From Clostridiales bacterium (GTDB taxonomy: Bacteria; Bacillota; Clostridia; Lachnospirales; Lachnospiraceae): DNA of 23,803 bases. The notes under the pieces are model-generated. The model searched no databases, had not been told where the DNA came from, and worked only from the letters and a program-made list of their open reading frames with translations. The stretch covers positions 1 through 23,803 of the forward strand of contig JAHAJA010000048.1 of assembly GCA_018372435.1 (NCBI GenBank). The letters are read 5' to 3'. Below are positions 6,638 to 14,489 of this stretch, one piece after another (the stretch's first letter is position 1; the number at the start of each line of letters is the position of its first letter). The position numbers were made by a program, and so were the translations under genes.

Positions 6638-7903
6638 CTAATTAATGTCCATTACCGTTCCTAAGAATAATGGCAACTTTGTGTTATTATCAATAATCGC
6701 ATATACATAAGGTCGATTCAAAAAAACCTCATATCCTGTTACCATAGCAGACTCTGTTACCATCTCAACTTTTGTGACAGCTCCAGCTTTCGTTCCCAGT
6801 TCATCAACTGAGATATATGACTTATGTAGAACCTCACCTATATAGATGTTTCCATCAGATGAACTTCCTAACTTTGAAAAGTCTGCTGCATCTGAATCAA
6901 AGGCAGTCTGTAACCCAAGTTCTATTAATGCATCATTCATCTTTATTGTGTAATTATGGCTAAATTTAGGAATCCTTGTTATTACCGTAGTTGATTGTGC
7001 ATTTTCAATAATAGAAAGTAAATGTTCTCCTGTTAAGGATTCTAGATAATCATTCACATTGGTTCCTTCATTTGGCAACAATGCTACAAAACTATATTGC
7101 CCACCTTTATAATTTTTAATAATTCCCGTAGCAGTCCCATCATCAAGATACATACTCTCATCTGAAGTCATCATATCTACACTTCGTATTGTTCCGTCCC
7201 AGGCAGTAAATTCTCCACTATTAACATCATTTTTCGTGTATGGGTTTTCCCATTTTGCATCAAAAACTACTGCATTAAGCAGATACATAATTGAATCCTT
7301 ATTAATCCTATCTACCATATTGTCAATCATACCATCTGTATGATCTTTTACCCATTGATTAATATCATCTACTGTTGTTTTATCAAAAGGCGATTCATAA
7401 GCTTCTGCCCCATAATAATTTGCATTCTTCTGTAGAAAATCAGGCTCTACCTTTAATTGATCTTTATCGTCTCGAAACCATATTGCATTGGCTAGACTTA
7501 ATCTATTATCTGAGTCTGATGGTAATTGATTTTTATAAGCATATAAATATTCATTCAACTCATCAATAGACCCACCACCAGCCAATAGTTGCTCCATCTC
7601 TTTTTTCGTACCAGTATCCGCTCCATTTGCCGTCATAGATAACGCCATCATAACAGAAACAGGAGAAATCATTGAACTCTCATTCTCCTTTGTCGATTTT
7701 TGAAACAACTTCACTGAAAAATTTGCTGTTTGTTTGATAAAATTTTCATCAAGCTCTTTTTTCTCAACAACACTTGCTTTCACATTCTTCATTAAATTCG
7801 CACTCTTAATCTTGTTAGAACATCCTGTCGTAGAGAATATAACTCCTGTCATAGCAATTATAGATACAATCCTCTTTACATAAAGCTTATTAACCTTAAT
7901 CAT
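6638..7903 (-). CDS. Serpin-family protease inhibitor, lipoprotein
   Basis: A 421-residue serpin preceded by a signal segment with lipobox TTGC (Cys28), so it is probably membrane-anchored and surface exposed. Family features include FSVKLFQ (about 62-68), the breach and shutter regions (SPVSVMMALSM, NAVVFDAKW), the hinge ELGTKAGAVT (368-377) and the C-terminal NRPYVYAI. Counting 17 residues from the hinge Glu368 puts the scissile bond near Glu384-Ser385. The hinge has Lys at P13 and Gly at P11 but keeps the small residues needed for loop insertion, so it is probably inhibitory. Clostridial serpins are thought to protect secreted enzymes from host or competitor proteases. AAAGGGG precedes the ATG by 8 nt. 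First gene of an operon with the DUF4846 lipoprotein. Confidence 0.9.
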   Translation of the reverse strand: MIKVNKLYVKRIVSIIAMTGVIFSTTGCSNKIKSANLMKNVKASVVEKKELDENFIKQTANFSVKLFQKSTKENESSMISPVSVMMALSMTANGADTGTKKEMEQLLAGGGSIDELNEYLYAYKNQLPSDSDNRLSLANAIWFRDDKDQLKVEPDFLQKNANYYGAEAYESPFDKTTVDDINQWVKDHTDGMIDNMVDRINKDSIMYLLNAVVFDAKWENPYTKNDVNSGEFTAWDGTIRSVDMMTSDESMYLDDGTATGIIKNYKGGQYSFVALLPNEGTNVNDYLESLTGEHLLSIIENAQSTTVITRIPKFSHNYTIKMNDALIELGLQTAFDSDAADFSKLGSSSDGNIYIGEVLHKSYISVDELGTKAGAVTKVEMVTESAMVTGYEVFLNRPYVYAIIDNNTKLPLFLGTVMDIN

Positions 7904-8007
7904 AGTAATACCCCTTTCCTATGTTTTATTCTATTTTACGTAATAGTTACTTCCATAGATTAGACGACATATAACAGAAAAAGGTTCCACCCCTTATATC
8001 CTACTAA

Positions 8008-8919
8008 CTAGAAATTAGAATTTCGATACTGTTTTGGTGTACATCCTACTATACTAAGAAACACCTTGTTGTAATAACTGATATTATTAAATCCAGACAG
8101 ATTAGCAATCTCCGCAATCTTCTTGTTGGTCTCCGTAAGAAGATGACAACTCTGCATAACACGATAACGCATTATATATTGCATTGGAGTTCGATTCATC
8201 GTTTGACGAAATACTCTACAAAACTGACCTTCACTCATAGGGATCAATGCAGCTAATTCTGATAACGTCACCTCATAGGAATAATTCTCTTCAATATATG
8301 CAAGAACAGGTTTAATTCTTTCTTGATTCAGGGAATTATCATCTTCCATAACATCATTTAACTTCCCATGTTTATAGTACAGCTCCCAGATTGCATACAT
8401 ACGTGTCTTCAGCATTAATTCGCTATCCAGCAGTTTTAGATGATCCAGTTCATTGATTTCATCAAGCCAGTCAAGAATCTTTGATTGCCATCCGTTATCT
8501 CTACGAATCACTGGCGTAAACAATAACTTACCTTTTAGAACTGGTCGTATATAATGCTTGCTAAAATGCGTATGTAGGTCATTTTGCAAGAACTCATAAG
8601 AGAATACCACTGCATAGAACGCACAACCATCTGTATTTACTGCCCTTGCACTATGGTACATATTAGAATTAATGAAGATGCAATCTCCTTTCTCAAGTAC
8701 GTATTTTGTTTCTTCTACTTGTATCTCGATTATTCCCCTAGTTACAACTAATATCTCTATCTCTCTATGCCAATGCAAATAGAATACATTCTGCGTGCCC
8801 TTGGGATATTCTAGTTTATGCAATGCAATGGGTATTTCCGCCGTACCATGACTAATCTTCTCTTCATAATCTTTGGCTTTATCTTGGGCTTTTATTCTAC
8901 TCTTTGGGATTGCATCCAT
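8008..8919 (-). CDS. AraC-family transcriptional regulator
   Basis: A 303-residue regulator. It has an N-terminal cupin-like sensing domain (about residues 35-110, with HWHREIEILVV and GDCIFINSNMYH). The C-terminal AraC-type double helix-turn-helix (about 201-303) includes the typical GFNNISYYNKVF and GCTPKQYR. This arrangement is common for regulators of carbohydrate utilisation. The gene is divergently transcribed from the alpha-xylosidase gene across a 332-bp region, so it probably controls that gene, perhaps as an activator responding to xyloglucan-derived sugars. The start is the ATG at 8919, with AGGAGGT about 7 nt upstream. Confidence 0.92.
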   Translation of the reverse strand: MDAIPKSRIKAQDKAKDYEEKISHGTAEIPIALHKLEYPKGTQNVFYLHWHREIEILVVTRGIIEIQVEETKYVLEKGDCIFINSNMYHSARAVNTDGCAFYAVVFSYEFLQNDLHTHFSKHYIRPVLKGKLLFTPVIRRDNGWQSKILDWLDEINELDHLKLLDSELMLKTRMYAIWELYYKHGKLNDVMEDDNSLNQERIKPVLAYIEENYSYEVTLSELAALIPMSEGQFCRVFRQTMNRTPMQYIMRYRVMQSCHLLTETNKKIAEIANLSGFNNISYYNKVFLSIVGCTPKQYRNSNF

Positions 8920-9251
8920 CCTCTCACCTCCTGCTTTCTTTTTTTCAATATTTTATCTAGAGTCTCCACTTGTATAATACCTGTAGACAATTGCGTATCT
9001 CTTTTTCGTGTATAATCCCTGTTTAAGGTTGTATACTACAAATTGCAATTACTACTCTGTCCTCTTCTTACAATTCACTTTTCCAATTATGATATTATCA
9101 AAATAATGTTATAAATTATTTATTTAGTTAAATATTATTCATTCTAATAATAATATAATACTATTATATCAACATAAAGTAAATACAAAAAACACCAACA
9201 GAGATTGAATACACAAAAATATACATTCATCTATAAGGAGGATATAATTCT
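8920..9251. promoter_or_regulatory. Divergent control region, AraC regulator / alpha-xylosidase
   Basis: A 332-bp AT-rich region between two divergent genes. It holds a pair of near-identical 14-mers (TGTATAATnCCTGT at 8971-8984 and 9009-9022, 38 bp apart) that are candidate regulator sites. It also has a short palindrome AATTGCAATT (9041-9050), a TATAAT -10 (9154-9159) for the xylosidase, and a strong AAGGAGG ribosome binding site (9235-9241). The -35 position for the TATAAT (9131-9136, AATATT) is poor, which suits a promoter that needs an activator. Confidence 0.55.
9154..9159 (+). promoter_or_regulatory. Candidate -10 of the alpha-xylosidase promoter
   Basis: TATAAT lies 92 nt upstream of the ATG with no good -35 at 17 bp spacing. 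The AT-rich setting makes chance matches frequent, and TATTAT at 9162-9167 is an alternative. Confidence 0.4.
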
Positions 9252-11591
9252 ATGAAATTCGCAAACGGATTCTGGGTTACACAAAAAGGTTACGATGTAA
9301 AATTCGCATCGCAGCCATATGAAATTACAACTACACAAAACAGCATTACTGTTCTAGTAACATCTGCAGTAATCGAAAACCGTGGTATGACTCTTCAAGG
9401 TCCAAACCTTGAAATTACTTACTCTTCAACTTGTGAAGATACCATTAAGGTAAGTACGGTTCATTATAAGGGTGGTCTTGATAACTCACCTCATTATGAA
9501 TTAAATGAAGACGCTAACTTCAAACCAGTAATTAATGATACAGATGAATATATTGAGATGATCTCTGGTAATACAAAGGTAGTAATAGCTAAAAACTCTT
9601 GGGATGTACAATTCTACTATAAGGACAGACATTTAACTGGTAATACATGGAGAGCTACTTCTTACATTACAGAAAAACAATTCAGCGTAGATGCTAAGAA
9701 AGAATTAAACAAAGAAAATGATTTCTTCGACTACCCAGTTACTGATAACGCTACTTATGTAAGAGAACAATTAAAGACAGATATCGGCGAATGCATCTAT
9801 GGTTTCGGCGAAAAATTCACTCCATTCGTTAAAAACGGTCAAAACGTTGAAATCTGGAACAGCGACGGCGGAACTTGTACAGATCAAGGATACAAGAATA
9901 TTCCTTTCTATATCTCTTCAAAGAGCTATGGTGTATTAGTAAACAGTTCTGATAAAGTATCCTTTGAAGTAATGTCTGATACGGTATCTCGTGTTACTTT
10001 CACTGTACCTGGTGAAGAATTAGAATATTTCGTAATCGGTGGAGAAAACCTTGAAGATGTATTAAAGAACTACACAAACTTAACTGGTAAGCCAGCACTT
10101 CCACCAGCATATTCATTCGGTTTATGGTTATCTACTTCATTTACAACTAATTATGACGAAGAAACTATCAACTCTTTCATCGATGGAATGGCAGATAGAG
10201 ATATTCCTCTTCAAGTATTCCACTTTGACTGCTTCTGGATGAAAGAATTCGAATGGTGTAACTTCGAATGGGATACAAGACAATTCCCTAATCCACCAGC
10301 AATGCTTAAGAGACTTCACGATAAAGGTTTAGAAGTATGTGTATGGATTAACTCATATGTTGGCCAACGTTCTAAGTTATTTGATATTGGTAAAGAAAAG
10401 GGTTACTTCATCAAAAACCTTGATGGTAGCGTATTCCAAACTGATTTCTGGCAACCAGGAATGGCAATCGTTGACTTCACAAATCCAGAAGCATGGGATT
10501 GGTACAAAGGATTATTAAAACAATTATTCGAAATGGGTGTTAACAACATCAAAACAGACTTTGGTGAAAGAATTCCAACAAAGTGTAAATATTATAACGG
10601 TATGGACCCTGTTAAGATGCATAACTACTACACTTACCTTTACAATAAATGTGTATTCGAAGCATTAGAAGAGTTCTACGGAAAAGATAAAGCTTGTCTA
10701 TTCGCAAGAAGTGCAACTGTTGGCGGACAAAAATTCCCTGTACACTGGGGTGGAGACTGCTACGCTGAATACTCAGCTATGGCAGAAACAGTTCGTGGTG
10801 GACTTTCTCTATGCTCAACTGGATTTGGTTTCTTCAGCCACGATATCGGCGGATTTGAAGCTACTGCTCCAGCTGATGTATACAAGAGATGGTGCGCATT
10901 CGGTCTTATGTCTACACATAGCCGTTTACATGGTTCAAGTTCATACCGTGTTCCATGGAGCTTTGATGAAGAATCATGTGACGTACTTCGTTTCTACACC
11001 AAATTAAAAGGTAAATTAATGCCATACTTATGGTCACAAGCAATCAAAACTCACGAAGTTGGTGTGCCAATGATGCGTTCTATGGTTATAGCATTCTCTA
11101 ATGATCCTGCATGTAAATATCTTGATGCACAGTACATGTTAGGTGATAACCTTCTAATCGCTCCAGTTATGAACGAAGAAGGAATTGCTGAGTTCTATGT
11201 ACCAGAGGGAACTTGGTATGATATCATAACTAACGATGTATATGAAGGTGGCAGATATTACACAAGAACATGTAATTACTTCGAGATGCCAATCCTTGCT
11301 AGACCAAACTCAATCGTTACTTTCGGTGAATTTGCTACGAATAACGTGGTTTATGATTACCTTAACAACGCAGAAGCTACTATCTACAATCTTGAAGATG
11401 GTAAAACTGCTACTGCTACGATTTATGACAGTGAAGCAAACAAACTCACAGATATCACAGCTACTCGTAACGGTAATGTAATCGAAGTTTCTTATGCTGC
11501 GACAGATAAGTCATTCACTGTAGCTGTTGCTGGTACAGATAAGAAAGCTACTGCAGTTTCTGGTAGTACTTCTGTAAGTATTACATTATAA
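9252..11591 (+). CDS. GH31 alpha-xylosidase (YicI type)
   Basis: A 779-residue glycoside hydrolase family 31 enzyme that releases alpha-linked xylose from the non-reducing end of isoprimeverose and xyloglucan oligosaccharides. The nucleophile motif KTDFGERIP (434-442, Asp436) is the alpha-xylosidase-specific form known from E. coli YicI. The acid/base is Asp502 in HWGGDCYAEY. Other conserved blocks are FHFDCFWM (323-330) and the later SHDIGGFE. There is no signal peptide, so it acts in the cytoplasm on imported oligosaccharides. AAGGAGG lies 10 nt before the ATG. Codons are strongly biased to a preferred set (GGT, AAC, TTC, GAA), unlike the neighbours, which suggests high expression. Regulation by the divergent AraC gene is likely; a long hairpin ends the transcript. 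Confidence 0.95.
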   Translation: MKFANGFWVTQKGYDVKFASQPYEITTTQNSITVLVTSAVIENRGMTLQGPNLEITYSSTCEDTIKVSTVHYKGGLDNSPHYELNEDANFKPVINDTDEYIEMISGNTKVVIAKNSWDVQFYYKDRHLTGNTWRATSYITEKQFSVDAKKELNKENDFFDYPVTDNATYVREQLKTDIGECIYGFGEKFTPFVKNGQNVEIWNSDGGTCTDQGYKNIPFYISSKSYGVLVNSSDKVSFEVMSDTVSRVTFTVPGEELEYFVIGGENLEDVLKNYTNLTGKPALPPAYSFGLWLSTSFTTNYDEETINSFIDGMADRDIPLQVFHFDCFWMKEFEWCNFEWDTRQFPNPPAMLKRLHDKGLEVCVWINSYVGQRSKLFDIGKEKGYFIKNLDGSVFQTDFWQPGMAIVDFTNPEAWDWYKGLLKQLFEMGVNNIKTDFGERIPTKCKYYNGMDPVKMHNYYTYLYNKCVFEALEEFYGKDKACLFARSATVGGQKFPVHWGGDCYAEYSAMAETVRGGLSLCSTGFGFFSHDIGGFEATAPADVYKRWCAFGLMSTHSRLHGSSSYRVPWSFDEESCDVLRFYTKLKGKLMPYLWSQAIKTHEVGVPMMRSMVIAFSNDPACKYLDAQYMLGDNLLIAPVMNEEGIAEFYVPEGTWYDIITNDVYEGGRYYTRTCNYFEMPILARPNSIVTFGEFATNNVVYDYLNNAEATIYNLEDGKTATATIYDSEANKLTDITATRNGNVIEVSYAATDKSFTVAVAGTDKKATAVSGSTSVSITL

Positions 11592-11694
11592 TTATTCTCT
11601 ATAAATATATGAATTACATTTCTTAATCTGGACGTATAAAGGGTTGAAATCAATAAGATTAGTTATTGGTTAACAATATAATGAAATGTACATG

Positions 11695-11782
11695 AAAAAA
11701 CAATCTTCCCAAGGATTTATATGTGGATCACGGATATCTATTATCTGTGAAACCACATATAAACCGTGAAGATTGTTTTTTT
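11695..11782 (+). terminator. Very long hairpin terminator after the alpha-xylosidase
   Basis: Nested pairing covers the whole element. The outer stem is 11695-11708 with 11768-11781 (A6 plus CAATCTTC, matched by GAAGATTG plus T-run). The middle stem is 11716-11726 with 11753-11763. The apical stem is 11728-11736 with 11742-11750, with a 5-nt loop. It totals about 36 base pairs and ends in a 7-T run. The A-run at the left end means it could also stop transcription coming from the right. Confidence 0.85.
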
Positions 11783-11866
11783 ACTACTACATGGATGCAT
11801 CTATAAACTAGTCTAACAAAAGACATACTTTTTAGCATCACAATTAAAAATATCGGAGGTAACAAG

Positions 11867-12840
11867 ATGGACGCTGTATCTAAATTCTGGCAAGCTGAAT
11901 CCACACTAAGACAAATGACAGAAAAGGCACTTGGAGAGCAACTCCATTCCTTCTTAGCTAAACCTTTGGACGGTGTTTCTGTAATGCTGTATATCTAATT
12001 ACTGCGAATGATAAAGAAATGGTACTAAAAATCGCACCTCACGAGAATATTGAAATGTTGTCAGATGAGAAAAATCTATTATTAAACGAAGCACAAATAC
12101 TGACTTTCATTAATCAAAGACTCTCTATCCCCATCCCAAGGGTTCTACTACATGATACGAGTTGTACCATCTGTGAATCTCCTTATCTGTTCATTACTAA
12201 AATTGATGGCACCTCCTATGATAACGTAATTCAAGAGCTATCCAAACAGGAATGTGCACAGGTAAAACATAGAGTGGGGCAAATTACTGCCAAGATTAAC
12301 TCCATACAACACATTAAATTTGGAAGACCACAACTACCAGAATCCTTCACCCACAGCAATAGTGAATTCATGTTTGGAGTTTTTAGAATGCTCCTTGATG
12401 ATGGCCTTGCTAAGAATCTTCTTATCCCACATGTCTCTTACGAGGAGCTTTGGAGCTTAATCTGCTCCAATCGAGAAGCCCTTGATGATTGTAAGCAACC
12501 ATGCCTTATTCACAATGATATCTGGGATGGTAATATGATGATTCATAATAACATGCTATCAGGAATCATTGATTTCGAACGCTGTCTATGGGGCGATTAT
12601 CTATTAGAAGATGATTTCTCTGGCTATGGGGAAATCGATCAAAACTTCTTAGACGGCTATGGTAAAAACACATTTACCAAGATGGAGCTACGCAGAATCT
12701 CCCTGTACCGAATCTGGCGTCGCCTAGCAATGACCATTGAAACACCGTATCGCCAATTCACTGATGAAGGGCGTTTTAACTGGGTCACTGGCGAGCTTCG
12801 AAGTGAAATTGAAAATTTAAGAAGATTAATGAATCAATAA
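11867..12840 (+). pseudogene. Aminoglycoside phosphotransferase-family gene, frameshifted
   Basis: A GGAGGT site (11855-11860) precedes an ATG at 11867. The frame reads 43 codons, MDAVSKFWQAESTLR onward, to a premature TAA near 11999. The rest of the protein continues in another frame to 12840 and would otherwise start at ATG 12019 (273 residues). Restoring one G near 11975 (GGTGTTTC to GGTGGTTTC) joins the two into DGGFCNAVYLI, the nucleotide-binding loop pattern of this kinase family, giving about 324 residues. Phosphotransfer motifs are intact downstream: HNDIWDGN (HxDxxxxN) and IIDFE. The substrate is unknown; similar proteins phosphorylate homoserine, choline or sugars as often as aminoglycosides. 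It lies alone after the xylosidase terminator. A sequencing error is the main alternative. Confidence 0.75.
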
Positions 12841-12931
12841 ACCACTGTCTCCTCATCTTCACCAGTGAAATTTATGAAACCCATATTGACAGAATTATCA
12901 ATATGAGTTTTAATTTTATGATATTATTATT

Positions 12932-13117
12932 TTGGTTAGGTTGTCAAAAGCCAGTCTAATTTAGGTCTCGTCAATTTGTACAAATTTATGTGTGAACCTA
13001 CTATGTCAAACGTAGTTCACTCGCAACGCGCTCTCGCCGCTGAAGTTGGTAGTGGTACATAAGGATGTGCAAATTGACCAAGACAAGTATTACGAGATGG
13101 TCTTACACCTTAACCAA
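12932..13117 (+). ncRNA. Multibranched inverted-repeat element, possible structured RNA or palindromic repeat
   Basis: Nested complementarity is visible: 12932-12940 with 13108-13117 (TTGGTTAGG, one bulge); 12965-12968 with 13081-13084; 12970-12981 with 13067-13078 (12 pairs, one G-U); and TTATG/CATAA at 12986-12990 with 13058-13062. Inside are a hairpin at 12992-13020 (nine pairs, one bulge) and a small CAAC/GTTG stem at 13024-13048. The centre is GC-rich for this genome. No known riboswitch consensus was recognised. It could be a mobile palindromic element rather than an RNA. Confidence 0.4.
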
Positions 13118-13139
13118 TTTTAGAAAGGGAAATGTAACA

Positions 13140-13193
13140 ATGTTAAATAAATCAAAATTGGTTATCGCATTAGGCTCCAAGCAAAGACTGTAA
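13140..13193 (+). CDS. Candidate 17-residue leader peptide or gene remnant
   Basis: ATG at 13140, with AAAGGGA 9 nt upstream, reads MLNKSKLVIALGSKQRL and then TAA. Its 3' part overlaps the left arms of two inverted repeats that compete for pairing, an arrangement seen in transcription attenuators. The start also resembles the N-terminus of carbamate kinase (KLVIALGGNA), so it could be the stub of a deleted gene. Either reading is tentative. Confidence 0.3.
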   Translation: MLNKSKLVIALGSKQRL

Positions 13194-13262
13194 AACATTA
13201 TAGTAACATTTTGTTTGGAGCCGTAATTAACTATAGGATATTATCCTTAATCCAGTCTTTGC
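13173..13262 (+). promoter_or_regulatory. Mutually exclusive inverted repeats
   Basis: GGCTCCAAGCAAA (13173-13185) pairs with 13210-13222 (13 pairs, one G-U). GCAAAGACTG (13181-13190) pairs perfectly with CAGTCTTTGC (13253-13262). The two stems share GCAAA at 13181-13185 and cannot form together. No T-run follows either stem, so if this is a switch it is not a standard terminator/antiterminator pair. Confidence 0.4.
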
Positions 13263-13306
13263 ATGGACTATTTATTGAATTATCAAATAGTTTAGGAGCA
13301 AAGAGT

Positions 13307-13585
13307 ATGAAATATAAAAAAGCACAAGATATATTACCTAAGCATGTACTTGAGCTACTTCAAGAATATGTTGATGGTGAATATCTATATATACCACTTA
13401 AGAACAATTCCAAAAAATCTTGGGGTGAAAAAAGTGGATTAAAAAAAGAGCTTAGTGATAGAAATAGAGAAATTTATAATAAATATCAAAGAGGAATGGC
13501 AATTAGTCAGCTAATAGGTGAATACTATCTAACAGAAAGTAGTATAAGAAGAATAATAAGATCAGAAAAATTAAGGGATAATTGA
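13307..13585 (+). CDS. CD3324-family small protein with C-terminal HTH-like region
   Basis: A 92-residue protein that resembles the CD3324 family of clostridia. The conserved N-terminus MKYKKAQDILP is followed by EYVDGEYLYIP and WGEKSG. The C-terminal half (about 55-88, RNREIYNKYQRGMAISQL and then YYLTESSIRRII) looks like a helix-turn-helix of the Mor/resolvase type. It is probably a small DNA-binding protein, but no function is established. The frame is open upstream to 13211, but the ATG at 13307 is chosen because AGGAG lies 8 nt upstream and family members begin there. It is preceded by the structured leader and followed about 108 bp later by the metallo-beta-lactamase-fold gene. Confidence 0.75.
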   Translation: MKYKKAQDILPKHVLELLQEYVDGEYLYIPLKNNSKKSWGEKSGLKKELSDRNREIYNKYQRGMAISQLIGEYYLTESSIRRIIRSEKLRDN

Positions 13586-13654
13586 CTTATATATTATCAA
13601 GAATAATACAGAACAGTTTATGAACATGCTCATTTAGATAATTAGTGATATACT

Positions 13655-13660
13655 TATAAT
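13655..13660 (+). promoter_or_regulatory. Candidate -10 for the metallo-beta-lactamase-fold gene
   Basis: TATAAT lies 33 nt upstream of the ATG; the -35 position is weak. Confidence 0.3.
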
Positions 13661-13693
13661 CAAATCAGAGGTTATTAATTATGGAGGCTTTAT

Positions 13694-14419
13694 ATGAATA
13701 AATTATATGTATTAGAAATAAATTTTGAAATCAATGGAGCGATGGAATCAATATATCCAGTTTTATTAAGCAGTGAAAATGAAATGATTTTAATTGATTG
13801 TGGTTATCCTAATTTTCTTCAATTAATTGAAGAATGTGCAAGTAAGAATACTATAGATTTAGAGAAATTAACAAAATTAATCATAACTCATCATGACTTT
13901 GATCATATGGGTTCAGCAGCTGATTTAAAGTCCAAATATCCTAACATAAAGATACTTGCCTCCTCAAAAGATAAAAACTATATCAATGGCAAGGAAAAGT
14001 CTTTAAGGCTTCAACAGGCAGAATCGGTATACAATGACTTGCCCGATGCCCAAAAAGAAGCAGCGCTTACATTCCATAAATTATTAGAGTCAGTAGATAA
14101 CGTTGATGTAGATATAATACTAAATGATGGTGATATATTTGATTGGTGCGGTGGTATGGAAATCGTTGAAACGCCAGGACATATGCCAGGACATATATCA
14201 ATTTATCTCAAGGAAAGTAAAACTTTAATAGCTGGCGATGCTTTAGTTATCTTGAATGGCAAATTAGCAATTGCAAATCCACAATATACATTAGACATAA
14301 ATGAAGCCAAAAAATCTATTAACAAATTGCTAAATTATGATATCCAAAAAATCATATGTTATCACGGAGGAATCTATCAAGAAGATATAAAAAATTCATT
14401 AATAAATATTCAAAAATAA
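13694..14419 (+). CDS. Metallo-beta-lactamase-fold hydrolase
   Basis: A 241-residue cytoplasmic MBL-fold hydrolase. The metal motif reads THHDFDH (residues 65-71), the HxDxDH variant where the second metal histidine of canonical HxHxDH is aspartate. GHMPGHISIY and GDALV follow at the expected later positions, and YHGG near the C-terminus supplies the last histidine. The overall pattern resembles the glyoxalase II / lactonase-like branch, but the substrate cannot be assigned. GGAGG lies 6 nt before the ATG. It converges on the GNAT gene; no clear terminator is visible in the 70-bp gap. Confidence 0.85.
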   Translation: MNKLYVLEINFEINGAMESIYPVLLSSENEMILIDCGYPNFLQLIEECASKNTIDLEKLTKLIITHHDFDHMGSAADLKSKYPNIKILASSKDKNYINGKEKSLRLQQAESVYNDLPDAQKEAALTFHKLLESVDNVDVDIILNDGDIFDWCGGMEIVETPGHMPGHISIYLKESKTLIAGDALVILNGKLAIANPQYTLDINEAKKSINKLLNYDIQKIICYHGGIYQEDIKNSLINIQK

Positions 14420-14489
14420 ATTGCCTTATCCATTGAAAACCCAAAGCATTATTAGAATAAATTGAGATATGCCGCAGAGCAAAGCTTAT

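Larger units (their letters stand above)
12841..13306 (+). other. Long structured non-coding region before the CD3324-family gene
   Basis: A 466-bp gap without a long reading frame. It contains a large multibranched inverted-repeat element (12932-13117), a 17-codon mini-ORF with its own ribosome binding site (13140-13193), and two mutually exclusive inverted repeats (13173-13222 and 13181-13262), each listed separately. The stretch 12841-12931 shows nothing recognisable. Confidence 0.5.

Noticed and set aside
10711..11007. Overlapping frames within the alpha-xylosidase gene
   Set aside because: They are shadows of a strongly conserved enzyme gene with uniform codon use.
13140..13193. Intact carbamate kinase start
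   Set aside because: Only about ten residues resemble the family and the frame stops after 17 codons; nothing of the rest is found downstream.
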